64,000 nucleotides of DNA, taken from assembly GCF_013283745.1 (NCBI RefSeq), contig NZ_JABSTZ010000004.1, forward strand, positions 1 to 64,000. The letters are read 5' to 3'. Under the pieces are notes generated by a model, which ran no database searches, was not told where the DNA came from, and was given only the letters and a program-made list of their open reading frames with translations. The position numbers were made by a program, and so were the translations under genes. This document shows, piece by piece, positions 8,962 through 15,949 of the stretch. Each line of letters opens with the position of its first letter. The stretch's first letter is position 1. Source of the DNA: Aeromicrobium stalagmiti (GTDB lineage: Bacteria > Actinomycetota > Actinomycetes > Propionibacteriales > Nocardioidaceae).

Positions 8962-9123
8962 TCAGCGCACGGTCGTGCCGTCGGCGGTCGCGGCCGCCTG
9001 ACTCTCGGCGTCGTGCCAGTTGTCCTGCTCGTCGAACCATCCGTCGCGGCGGTGCCGCGCGTCAGCGGGGTCGATGGTGCCGTGCTTCTTCTTGCGCATG
9101 AAGGGGGTGACGACGTTGGGCAT
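8962..9123 (-). CDS. Small hypothetical protein, 53 residues
   Basis: An open frame of 54 codons on the minus strand with GGAGG seven bases before its ATG. The product starts MPNVVTPFMRKKKHGTIDPA, then has a charged stretch rich in Arg, Asp, Trp and His and an alanine-rich tail. It has no cysteines or membrane segment. It lies between the AIM24-like gene and tRNA-Leu and is transcribed in the same direction as both. I recognise no family; the strong ribosome binding site is the main support. Confidence 0.55.
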   Translation of the reverse strand: MPNVVTPFMRKKKHGTIDPADARHRRDGWFDEQDNWHDAESQAAATADGTTVR

Positions 9124-9209
9124 GAGATGTCCTCCGACTGTGACCGGTCTCCCCGAAGGGCCCGGACCGTCGTGTTACCCGGAACCGGAGGTGCCAAACA
9201 TCCGCGAGT

Positions 9210-9290
9210 GTCGGTGACAGGACTTGAACCTGCACGCTCGAGAGCACAGGAACCTAAATCCTGCGTGTCTACCAGTTCCACCACACCGAC
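9210..9290 (-). tRNA. tRNA-Leu(UAG)
   Basis: An 81-base tRNA reading leftward. The acceptor arm GTCGGTG pairs with CACCGAC, the anticodon stem CAGGA/TCCTG encloses loop TTTAGGT with anticodon UAG, a long variable arm (class II) follows, and the T-loop is TTCAAGT. CCA is not encoded. It reads CUN leucine codons. Confidence 0.95.
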
Positions 9291-9314
9291 TCGGAGCCCA
9301 GAATAGACCCCGCT

Positions 9315-9782
9315 CTATGCCTCGAGGCCGAGGTCCTTGCGGAGCTTGGCGACGTGACCCGTGGCCTTGACGTTGTACTGGGCGAGCGAGATCGTGCCGT
9401 CCTCGACGACGAACGTGGAGCGGATGACGCCCTGCACGACCTTGCCGTAGAGCTTCTTCTCGCCGAACGCTCCCCACTCGGTCAGGACGTCCTTGTCGGG
9501 GTCGGACAGCAGGCCGATCGTGAGCCCGTCCTTTTCGCGGAACTTCGCCAGCTTCTCCGGCTTGTCGGGCGAGATGCCGAGGACGGTGTAGCCCTCGGAC
9601 TGCAGGCGGTCGATCGAGTCGCTGAAGTCGCACGCCTGCTTGGTGCACCCCGGCGTCATGGCAGCGGGGTAGAAGTAGACGATGACCTTGCCGGTCTGCT
9701 CCGACAGCGTCACCGGCTCGCCGGCGTCGTTGGTGAGCGTGAAGTCGGGTGCGGTGTCGCCTGCCTGCAGTCGCGTCGTCAT
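9315..9782 (-). CDS. bcp: Thiol peroxidase, BCP/PrxQ-type peroxiredoxin
   Basis: A 155-residue cytosolic peroxiredoxin that reduces hydroperoxides with electrons from thioredoxin. The signature PGCTKQACDFSD carries both the peroxidatic cysteine and a second cysteine five residues later, the atypical 2-Cys PrxQ arrangement. GDTAPDFTL at the N-terminus and VLGISPDKPEK are also typical. The ATG at 9782 begins MTTRLQAGDTAPDF; no strong ribosome binding site is seen. It lies just behind tRNA-Leu on the same strand. Confidence 0.93.
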   Translation of the reverse strand: MTTRLQAGDTAPDFTLTNDAGEPVTLSEQTGKVIVYFYPAAMTPGCTKQACDFSDSIDRLQSEGYTVLGISPDKPEKLAKFREKDGLTIGLLSDPDKDVLTEWGAFGEKKLYGKVVQGVIRSTFVVEDGTISLAQYNVKATGHVAKLRKDLGLEA

Positions 9783-9873
9783 GGCGACTATCCTGACGTA
9801 TGCGTGTGGGCCCGCAGTCCGGACCTCCGCGCGCATCTTCCGAGAGCACAGTCCCAGGTGAGCGAGGCGCGAC

Positions 9874-10122
9874 GTGGCGAAGGCCAATTCCGATGATCTT
9901 GTCGACGAGATCGAGCAGATCCGCGAGCGCCTGGCAGGCACCGTCGACCAGCTGATCGACCGCTCCAACCCCAAGAACATCGCGCGCCGGGGTCTCGACA
10001 ACCTGAAGGGCCGGTTCGTCGACGAGACGGGCTCGCCCCGGCTCAGCACGATCGTGCCCGTCGTCGGTGGCGCGGTCGCCGTCGTCGCCGGCATCGTCGT
10101 TATCCGCAAGCTGCTGCGCTGA
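9874..10122 (+). CDS. DUF3618-type membrane-anchored small protein
   Basis: An 82-residue protein. The N-terminal half is an amphipathic helix with IEQIRERLAGTVDQLIDRSNP, the DUF3618 pattern, and a single C-terminal transmembrane helix (STIVPVVGGAVAVVAGIVVI) ends in RKLLR. Function is unknown for the family; many actinobacteria carry one or two copies. It starts with GTG behind GCGAGGCG and is separated by two bases from the GroES-like gene, so the two are probably one operon. Confidence 0.75.
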   Translation: MAKANSDDLVDEIEQIRERLAGTVDQLIDRSNPKNIARRGLDNLKGRFVDETGSPRLSTIVPVVGGAVAVVAGIVVIRKLLR

Positions 10123-10124
10123 CC

Positions 10125-10445
10125 ATGAGCAGCAAGCTCCCGATCCGCATGCTGGCCGACCGGCTCCTCGTCGCCCTCGACAAGGATGCCGGCGACCGGC
10201 GCTCGACGGGTGGCATCGTCATCCCCGCCACGGCGGCGGTGGGCAAGCGTCTGTCGTGGGCACGGGTCGAAGCGATCGGGGCGCACGTCCGCTCCGTCGA
10301 GGTTGGTGACCGGGTGCTGTTCGACCCCGACGACCGGTCGGAGGTCGAGGTCCGCGGCGAGGACTTCATCCTCCTGCGTGAGCGCGACCTGCACGCCGTC
10401 GCGTCCGAGCGGATCGAGGAAGGGCAGACGGGCCTCTACCTGTGA
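10125..10445 (+). CDS. GroES-like co-chaperonin paralog
   Basis: A 106-residue protein with a GroES/Cpn10 fold: PIRMLADRLLVALD at the start, TGGIVIPATA (the segment that precedes the mobile loop position in GroES), VEVGDRVLFDP and EDFILLRERDLHAV at the end. No GroEL gene is nearby, and it is flanked by membrane-protein genes. This suggests a specialised co-chaperonin or a GroES fold put to another use. Whether it binds GroEL cannot be judged from this sequence. Confidence 0.8.
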   Translation: MSSKLPIRMLADRLLVALDKDAGDRRSTGGIVIPATAAVGKRLSWARVEAIGAHVRSVEVGDRVLFDPDDRSEVEVRGEDFILLRERDLHAVASERIEEGQTGLYL

Positions 10446-10452
10446 TGACGAG

Positions 10453-11571
10453 GTGAGCGGCTTCCGCGACGTCCCGCTGCGACGGCTCCGGCTTCGCCGC
10501 CCGGTCGTCACGTGGCAGGACCGGCTGCTCCTGGTGCGCAAGCGGTGGCGGCTCCTGCTGCGCCTGAGCGTGGCCACCGCCGGAGCCTTCTTCATCTCGA
10601 CCCACCTGCTGGGGCACTCGCAGGCGTTCTTCGCGCCGATCTCGGCGATCATCGTCATCATCGCGGGCGCCGGCCTGCGTGCGCGCACGCTGTTCGAGCT
10701 CGTCATCGGGGTGGCGCTGGGCGTGCTGGTCGGCGAGCTGCTGATCCTCGCGATCGGTCGTGGCACCTGGCAGATCGCACTCGTCGTCGTCCTCACGGTC
10801 CTGGTCAGCACCCTCGTCGGCATCAAGGGGCTGGCCATGACCCAGGCGGCCAACTCGTCGGTGCTGCTCGCGGCCGTGGTGCCCGTGGCCAACGCGGGCA
10901 ATCCTGCGGTGACGCGGTTCCTCGACGCCTTCATCGGCGGCTGTGCCGGGCTCGCGATGATCCTGCTGGTGCCCCGCAACGCGGTGCGCGACATCGACGT
11001 CGAGGTGCAGGTGCTGCTGCGCCGTCTCGCCGGCGTCCTGTCGCGCTGTGCCGAGGCGATGCGGCTCGATGACGCCTCGGTCGCCGAGCAGGCGCTCGAC
11101 GAGGCGCGCGACATGCAGCCGGGCATCCAGGCGCTCGAGGCGACGGCGGCCAACGTGTCCGAGATCGCCCGCATGTCGCCGATGCGCTGGAAGCAGCGCG
11201 AGCACGTCGGCCTCTACGTCGGCGCGATCCGCGACTTCGACAACGCGATCCGCGATGCCCGTGTCCTGGCCCGGAGGACCTCCGCGATGTTGCGCCACGG
11301 CGAGGCGGCCCCCGCCGGGATGGACCTCGCGGTGGAGTCGCTGGCGCGGGCCGTCGAGATCTTCGCCGACGACCTGTCGGAGCACGACGACTTCGACGAG
11401 GCGCGACAGCAGCTCGTCGAGGCGGCACGGATCGCGGTCGCCGCGCTGCCGGGTGCCATGACGATGAACACCGCCGCGATCGCCGCCCAGGTGCGGTCGC
11501 TCGCGGCGGACCTCCTCTACGCCAGCGGTGCCACCCGCGACGAGATCGACGAGCGTCTCGACTTCGACTGA
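10453..11571 (+). CDS. FUSC/aromatic acid exporter-like membrane protein
   Basis: A 372-residue protein with an N-terminal block of about six transmembrane helices (residues 25-175) containing QAFFAPISAIIVIIAGAGLRARTLFELVIG, and a soluble alpha-helical C-terminal half of about 200 residues. This layout matches the FUSC/DUF939-like family linked to efflux of aromatic acids. The GTG at 10453 is the first start clear of the upstream GroES-like gene; ribosome binding is weak (GACGAG). It may be co-transcribed with the two upstream genes. Confidence 0.78.
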   Translation: MSGFRDVPLRRLRLRRPVVTWQDRLLLVRKRWRLLLRLSVATAGAFFISTHLLGHSQAFFAPISAIIVIIAGAGLRARTLFELVIGVALGVLVGELLILAIGRGTWQIALVVVLTVLVSTLVGIKGLAMTQAANSSVLLAAVVPVANAGNPAVTRFLDAFIGGCAGLAMILLVPRNAVRDIDVEVQVLLRRLAGVLSRCAEAMRLDDASVAEQALDEARDMQPGIQALEATAANVSEIARMSPMRWKQREHVGLYVGAIRDFDNAIRDARVLARRTSAMLRHGEAAPAGMDLAVESLARAVEIFADDLSEHDDFDEARQQLVEAARIAVAALPGAMTMNTAAIAAQVRSLAADLLYASGATRDEIDERLDFD

Positions 11572-11656
11572 CGTCCGGCGCCTCCGACGGCACACGGTTC
11601 TGTAGTTCCGATGGACTAGTTCGTGTTGACCAGGGGTGGCCGGCTGTTGGGCAACC

Positions 11657-11667
11657 GTTCATCCGGC
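11657..11667 (+). promoter_or_regulatory. Candidate PHO-box repeat unit
   Basis: GTTCATCCGGC, 18 bases before the phosphatase ATG, resembles the 11-base direct repeat unit bound by PhoP in streptomycetes (GTTCACC-like). The preceding 11 bases also start with GTT but match poorly. The call is only suggestive, on position ahead of an alkaline phosphatase. Confidence 0.25.
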
Positions 11668-11685
11668 CACGATGGTCTGGCGGGC

Positions 11686-13101
11686 ATGAACTCATTCACG
11701 GGCAAGACCAGCAGGCGCACCGTCGTCAGCCTCGCCGTCGCGGCTGTCGTCGTCGGTGCGGGCACGGCAGGTGCCATCGGTGTTGGCAAGGACCTCTCGA
11801 AGCACGGGGGAGCAGCACGTCTCTCCGGCGACCAGACCAAGGCAGTCAAGAAGGCCATCAAGGGTGGCCGCGCCGACAACGTCATCCTGCTCATCGGTGA
11901 CGGCATGGGCGACTCCGAGATCACCTCGGCGCGCGACTACCAGCAGGGCGCCGGCGGACGGTTCCCCGGCATCGACGCGCTGCCGCTGACGGGCCAGTAC
12001 ACGACGTACTCGCTCACCAAGGACGGCAAGACCGACTACGTGCCCGACTCCGCCGCCACCGGCAGCGCCTGGGCGACCGGCACCAAGACGTACGACAACG
12101 CGATCTCCGTCGACATCCGCGGCAAGGCGCAGCCCACGCTGCTCGAGCTGGCCAAGAAGCGTGGCCTCAAGACCGGCAACGTGAGCACCGCAGAGCTGCA
12201 GGACGCGACGCCGGCCGTCCAGGTCGCGCACATCTCGGCCCGCTCCTGCTACGGACCGGTCAAGACGTCGGCCACCTGCCCGGAGGCCTCCCTCGAGAAC
12301 GGCGGCAAGGGCTCGATCTCCGAGCAGCTGCTCGCGACGCGTCCCGACGTCAGCCTCGGCGGCGGCGCGGCGACGTTCAACGAGAAGGCCACGGCCGGCA
12401 CGTGGAAGGGCCTGACCCTGCTCGACCAGGCCCAGCGCCGCGGCTACCAGCTGCCGACCGACCTGGCCTCGCTCGACAAGATCAAGAAGGCCGACCAGAA
12501 GCAGCCGGTGCTCGGGCTCTTCTCGTCCGGCAACTTCCCGGTGCGCTGGACCGGCCCGGCCGCGACGCCGGACGGTGGCAAGAAGGCCCCGGCCCGCTGC
12601 GCCGCCAACCCCGCACGCACGTCGTCGCTGCCGTCGCTCGCGGCGATGACCAAGAAGTCGATCAAGCTGCTGGACACGTCCGGCTCGAAGGGCTTCTTCC
12701 TGCAGGTCGAGGGCGCGAGCATCGACAAGCAGGATCACGCCGCCGACGCGTGCGGCCAGATCGGTGAGACGGTCGACCTGGACGAGGCGGTCAAGGCCGC
12801 GCTCGACTTCGCCAAGAAGGACGGTCACACGACGGTCATCGTGACCGCCGATCACGCTCACACGAGCCAGATCGTCGAGGCCGGCAGCACGACCCCCGGT
12901 CTCACGACGAACCTGCTCACCAACGAGGGCAGCCCGTTGACGATCAACTACGGCACGTCGGCCGCCGGTGGCTCGCAGCAGCACACCGGAAGCCAGCTGC
13001 GCATCGCGGCGTACGGTCCGCAGGCCGCCAACGTGGTCGGCCTGACCGACCAGACCGACCTGTTCTTCACGATCTCGCGGGCGCTGACGCTCTCGAAGTA
13101 G
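11686..13101 (+). CDS. phoA: Secreted alkaline phosphatase, PhoA superfamily
   Basis: A 471-residue metallophosphatase that releases phosphate from organic esters outside the cell. The N-terminus carries a Tat-type signal, [19 protein letters not shown], so folded export is likely. [10 protein letters not shown] supplies the first metal aspartate, [12 protein letters not shown] contains the catalytic serine, and VTADHAHTS supplies the late Asp and His ligands. Cysteine pairs are present, as expected for an exported protein. The ATG at 11686 was chosen because it directly precedes the signal; a longer reading from 11623 adds nothing recognisable. It ends at a GC-rich hairpin. Confidence 0.93.
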   Translation: MNSFTGKTSRRTVVSLAVAAVVVGAGTAGAIGVGKDLSKHGGAARLSGDQTKAVKKAIKGGRADNVILLIGDGMGDSEITSARDYQQGAGGRFPGIDALPLTGQYTTYSLTKDGKTDYVPDSAATGSAWATGTKTYDNAISVDIRGKAQPTLLELAKKRGLKTGNVSTAELQDATPAVQVAHISARSCYGPVKTSATCPEASLENGGKGSISEQLLATRPDVSLGGGAATFNEKATAGTWKGLTLLDQAQRRGYQLPTDLASLDKIKKADQKQPVLGLFSSGNFPVRWTGPAATPDGGKKAPARCAANPARTSSLPSLAAMTKKSIKLLDTSGSKGFFLQVEGASIDKQDHAADACGQIGETVDLDEAVKAALDFAKKDGHTTVIVTADHAHTSQIVEAGSTTPGLTTNLLTNEGSPLTINYGTSAAGGSQQHTGSQLRIAAYGPQAANVVGLTDQTDLFFTISRALTLSK

Positions 13102-13118
13102 AACCGGCGCGACTCGTC

Positions 13119-13159
13119 GCGGCCGCCGGGACAGCCCTGCAGGGGCTCCCGGCGGCCGC
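13119..13159 (+). terminator. Hairpin terminator after phoA
   Basis: GCGGCCGCCGGGA at 13119-13131 pairs with TCCCGGCGGCCGC at 13147-13159, a perfect 13-bp stem with a 15-base loop and no U-tract. It starts 18 bases after the phosphatase stop. Confidence 0.7.
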
Positions 13160-13173
13160 TTCGTCGTCGAGGC

Positions 13174-13203
13174 TGGACAGCCCGCTCACAGGTGCGCTAC
13201 GTT
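13174..13203 (+). promoter_or_regulatory. Sigma-70-type promoter upstream of the 31-codon ORF
   Basis: TGGACA at 13174-13179 and TACGTT at 13198-13203 are spaced by 18 bases. The predicted transcript would start about 45 bases before the small ORF at 13255. No other promoter candidate is visible between the phoA terminator and that ORF. Confidence 0.45.
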
Positions 13204-13254
13204 GCTGAAGCTGCTCTGACCAGAGCGCGAACCTGTTCGCAAGGAGGTGGACCC

Positions 13255-13350
13255 ATGACGTCGATCATCACGCCGATGACCTTCGTGACGCGACGCGATG
13301 CCGTCACGTCCTTCGCCGGTCCGACCTCCGGAGCAGTGCACCTGAAGTAG
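13255..13350 (+). CDS. 31-residue ORF, possible leader peptide
   Basis: A 31-codon frame with an ideal AAGGAGGT ribosome binding site 6 bases before its ATG. The peptide begins MTSIITPMTFVTRRDAVTSF and is threonine-rich (6 of 31) with no run of one amino acid. It is followed after 22 bases by a perfect U-tract terminator and then by the 91-residue ORF. It could be a leader peptide controlling attenuation, or a small free-standing gene with its own terminator. I recognise no homolog. Confidence 0.6.
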   Translation: MTSIITPMTFVTRRDAVTSFAGPTSGAVHLK

Positions 13351-13372
13351 CCCACATCTGTCGGCTCTTCTG

Positions 13373-13407
13373 CCGCTTCGGATCCTCGGATCTGAAGCGG
13401 TTTTTTT
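13373..13407 (+). terminator. Intrinsic terminator with seven-U tract, possible attenuator
   Basis: CCGCTTC pairs with GAAGCGG around an inner GGATC/GATCT-like stem and a CTCG tetraloop (13373-13400), followed directly by TTTTTTT (13401-13407). A full U-tract is rare in such GC-rich DNA. It sits between the 31-codon ORF and the 91-codon ORF on the same strand. Confidence 0.85.
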
Positions 13408-13411
13408 GTTG

Positions 13412-13442
13412 TCCCTCAACCCATCCGTCCCTCGACCCATCC
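13412..13442 (+). repeat. C-rich 16-base tandem repeat after the terminator
   Basis: TCCCTCAACCCATCC (13412-13426) recurs as TCCCTCGACCCATCC (13428-13442) with period 16. The surrounding 50 bases are very poor in G on the transcribed strand, so the RNA would be unstructured and C-rich, resembling a Rho loading site. Confidence 0.6.
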
Positions 13443-13470
13443 ATCCGACCTTCCCGAAAGGAGGCGCGCT

Positions 13471-13746
13471 ATGACCACCCAGCTCGATGCACGACCCCAG
13501 CCCGCTCAGAACCCCACCGATCCCACCCAGACGACAGGACACCCCTCGACGTCAGGAACACATGGAGAGGGGGTGAAGGCAGTGGCACTGTTCGAGTCCC
13601 GTCGGGCCCGCGGATCGCGCGCCTGGGACGAGTTGTCCGAGATCGATCGTCTGGTGCTCCTGGAGGCGGTGCGGCAGCGTCGCAAGTATCAGGCGCAGAA
13701 GACCAAGATCTACTCCGAGCTGTACGGCATGCGCATCAACAAGTAG
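13471..13746 (+). CDS. Small protein of unknown function, 91 residues
   Basis: The ATG at 13471 follows AAAGGAGGC with good spacing. The first 32 residues are low-complexity (Pro, Thr, Gln, Ser, Gly); the rest is a basic helical segment including ESRRARGSRAWDELSEIDRL and RQRRKYQAQKTKIYSELYG. An internal GTG at 13573, preceded by GGAGAGGG, could start a 57-residue form containing only the ordered part. I do not recognise a family. Expression may depend on read-through of the terminator at 13373-13407, since no promoter is apparent between. Confidence 0.6.
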   Translation: MTTQLDARPQPAQNPTDPTQTTGHPSTSGTHGEGVKAVALFESRRARGSRAWDELSEIDRLVLLEAVRQRRKYQAQKTKIYSELYGMRINK

Positions 13747-13782
13747 CCCCTCCCGCTGAGGAGAGGGTTGCGGCCCCTTGAC

Positions 13783-13821
13783 GAGAGGGTTGCCGCCCCG
13801 ACCAGGGGCGGCAACCCTCTC
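13783..13821. terminator. Bidirectional 17-bp hairpin between convergent genes
   Basis: GAGAGGGTTGCCGCCCC (13783-13799) pairs perfectly with its complement at 13805-13821 around a 5-base loop. The left arm is also duplicated just upstream with one mismatch (13760-13776), so the right arm has two possible partners. It separates the 91-codon gene from the convergent lyase gene. Confidence 0.85.
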
Positions 13822-13844
13822 CTCGTAGGGCGGAAAAGGTCTCG

Positions 13845-14720
13845 TCAGCGGGTGGCGATGGCCTCGGCGAACGCGAGGATGCGCTTCGCGTCGCGGACGT
13901 GCAGCTCCTCGACCATGCGACCGTTGAAGGTCACGACGCCCTGGCCAGCGGCCTTGGCCTCGTCGAAGGTCGAGATCATCGCCTCGGCGTGCTCGATGTC
14001 GTCGGCGGACGGGGCGAAGGCGACGTTGGCCGGCTCGACCTGGCTGGGGTGGATCAACGTCTTGCCGTCGAAGCCCATCTCGCGGCCCTGACGGGCCTCG
14101 TCGTCGAAGCCCTCGAGGTTCTTCACGTCGTTGTAGACACCGTCGATGATGACCTTGCCGGCCGCCCGCGCCGCGAGCAGCGAGAGCGAGAGGGCCGTGA
14201 GCACCAGCGGGTTGCGCCCCGGGACGTGGAGCCCGTAGGTCTCGTTGACGACGTCGTTGGTGCCCATGACGATCACCGTGAGTCGCTCGTGCGCGGCGCA
14301 GATCTCCTCGGCGTGCAGCAGCGCGACGGGGGTCTCGATCATGGCCCAGAGCTGGGTCTTGTCGGGTGCGCCGGCGGCCTCCAGTGCGGCGACGAGGTCG
14401 AGGACCTCCTGGGCCGAGTTGACCTTGGGGACCAGGACGGCGTCAGGACCGGCGGCGGCAGCAGCCGCGATGTCGGCGTCGTGCCACTCGGTACCGATCC
14501 CGTTGACGCGGATCGCGAGCTCGCGGTGCCCGTACTCGCCGGACTGGACGGCCGCGCACACGCGGTCGCGGGCCTCGGGCTTGGCGTCAGGGGAGACCGC
14601 GTCCTCGAGGTCGAGGATCAGGGCATCGGCGTCGATGCCCTTGGCCTTCTCGAGGGCGCGCTCGTTGGCGCCGGGCATGTAGAGGACGGAACGGCGGGGG
14701 CGGAGCTTCAGGTCAGTCAT
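13845..14720 (-). CDS. HpcH/HpaI-family CoA-ester lyase or malyl-CoA thioesterase
   Basis: A 291-residue TIM-barrel protein of the CitE-like branch of the HpcH/HpaI aldolase family. Landmarks are RRSVLYMPGANERALEKA, LDLEDAVSPDAKPEAR (metal Glu/Asp region), the RVNG motif, AMIETPVALLHAEEI and GKTLIHPSQVEPAN. Relatives cleave malyl-CoA or citramalyl-CoA, or hydrolyse (3S)-malyl-CoA. It starts 9 bases after the stop of the adjoining malyl-CoA lyase paralog, so the two form an operon. Which reaction it performs cannot be settled here. Confidence 0.85.
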   Translation of the reverse strand: MTDLKLRPRRSVLYMPGANERALEKAKGIDADALILDLEDAVSPDAKPEARDRVCAAVQSGEYGHRELAIRVNGIGTEWHDADIAAAAAAGPDAVLVPKVNSAQEVLDLVAALEAAGAPDKTQLWAMIETPVALLHAEEICAAHERLTVIVMGTNDVVNETYGLHVPGRNPLVLTALSLSLLAARAAGKVIIDGVYNDVKNLEGFDDEARQGREMGFDGKTLIHPSQVEPANVAFAPSADDIEHAEAMISTFDEAKAAGQGVVTFNGRMVEELHVRDAKRILAFAEAIATR

Positions 14721-14729
14721 GGGAAGTCC

Positions 14730-15788
14730 TCAGAGGTCGTAGGCGGCGGCGAGCTCGGGATCGCGCTCGGCCAGGGCCTTGGCGAGGTCGAGCATGACGA
14801 GGCACTGCTTGCAGGAGGCGTCGTCCTCCATCTTGCCGTTGATCATCACGGCGCCCGATCCGTCGCCCATCGCCGCGACGACCTCCTTGGCGTGTGCCAC
14901 GTCGGCCGGGTCGGGCGAGAAGACGCGCTTGGCGATGTCGATCTGCACCGGGTGCAGGCTCCACGCGCCGACGCAGCCCAGCAGGAAGGCGTTGCGGAAC
15001 TGGTCCTCGCAGGCCACGACGTCCTTGATGTCACCGAACGGTCCGTAGAACGGGAGCACGTCGTTGGCGGCGCAGGCGTCGACCATGCGGGCGATCGTGT
15101 AGTGCCACAGATCCTGCTGGTAGGTCGCGCGGCCCTGGGTGAGGTCGTCGCCCGTGGGGTCCTCGCGCACGAGGTAGCCGGGGTGGCCGCCACCGACGCG
15201 GGTCGTCTTCATGCGACGGCTCGCCGCGAGGTCGGCCGGGCCCAGCGAGATGCCCTGCATGCGGGGGCTGGCGGCGCAGATCTCCTCGACGTTGGTCACG
15301 CCCTCGGCGGTCTCGAGGATCGCGTGCACGAGGATCGGGCGGGTCAGGCCGGCGCGGGCCTCGAGCTGGGCGAGGATGCGGTCGACGTAGTGGATGTCCT
15401 GGGCGCCCTCGACCTTCGGCACCATGACGACGTCGAGCTTGTCACCGATCTCGGTCACGAGCGTGATGAGGTCGTCGAGCGCCCACGGGGAGTCGAGGCT
15501 GTTGATGCGGGTCCAGAGCTGGGTCTGGCCGAAGTCGGTTCTCTTCGCGATGTCCACGAGCCCCTGGCGAGCGGCTTCCTTGTTCTCCGTCTTGATCGCG
15601 TCCTCGAGGTTGCCGAGGATGATGTCGACCTTCGTGGCGATGTCCGGGACCTTCTCGGCCATCTTGGGGTTGCTCGGGTCGAAGAAGTGGATCATGCGGC
15701 TCGGGCGGAACGGGATGTCCGCGACGGGCGCCGGTGCTCCGACGGCAAGGGGGCGGAGGAAAGCTCGGGGATTGCGCACGCGGTTCAC
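14730..15788 (-). CDS. L-malyl-CoA/beta-methylmalyl-CoA lyase family protein
   Basis: A 352-residue HpcH/HpaI-family lyase of the longer Mcl1 type. Recognisable blocks include [37 protein letters not shown] (acidic metal site), [31 protein letters not shown] and [14 protein letters not shown]. Such enzymes make or split malyl-CoA from glyoxylate plus acetyl-CoA or propionyl-CoA. The GTG at 15788 gives the expected N-terminus but lacks a clear ribosome binding site. It precedes the smaller CitE-like gene in one operon. Confidence 0.87.
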   Translation of the reverse strand: MNRVRNPRAFLRPLAVGAPAPVADIPFRPSRMIHFFDPSNPKMAEKVPDIATKVDIILGNLEDAIKTENKEAARQGLVDIAKRTDFGQTQLWTRINSLDSPWALDDLITLVTEIGDKLDVVMVPKVEGAQDIHYVDRILAQLEARAGLTRPILVHAILETAEGVTNVEEICAASPRMQGISLGPADLAASRRMKTTRVGGGHPGYLVREDPTGDDLTQGRATYQQDLWHYTIARMVDACAANDVLPFYGPFGDIKDVVACEDQFRNAFLLGCVGAWSLHPVQIDIAKRVFSPDPADVAHAKEVVAAMGDGSGAVMINGKMEDDASCKQCLVMLDLAKALAERDPELAAAYDL

Positions 15789-15949
15789 TCTCTAGCTGGG
15801 CAGAGTCTGCGGAGGACAAAACTCCTGCCAGTATGCCGATGCGTCGTTACTGCCGGGTAGGGCGGGTGTCACACGGCCAGGGGGCCTCGACGGTCGGATC
15901 GGCCCCGGGCGTGCCGGTGGGCCGCCGGACCAGGGGGGCGGGTGGCTGG

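Noticed and set aside
8913..9284. A minus-strand protein starting MVELVDTQDLGSCALERAGS
   Set aside because: This is the conceptual translation of tRNA-Leu, a known spurious ORF type; the tRNA and the separate 53-codon frame explain the region.
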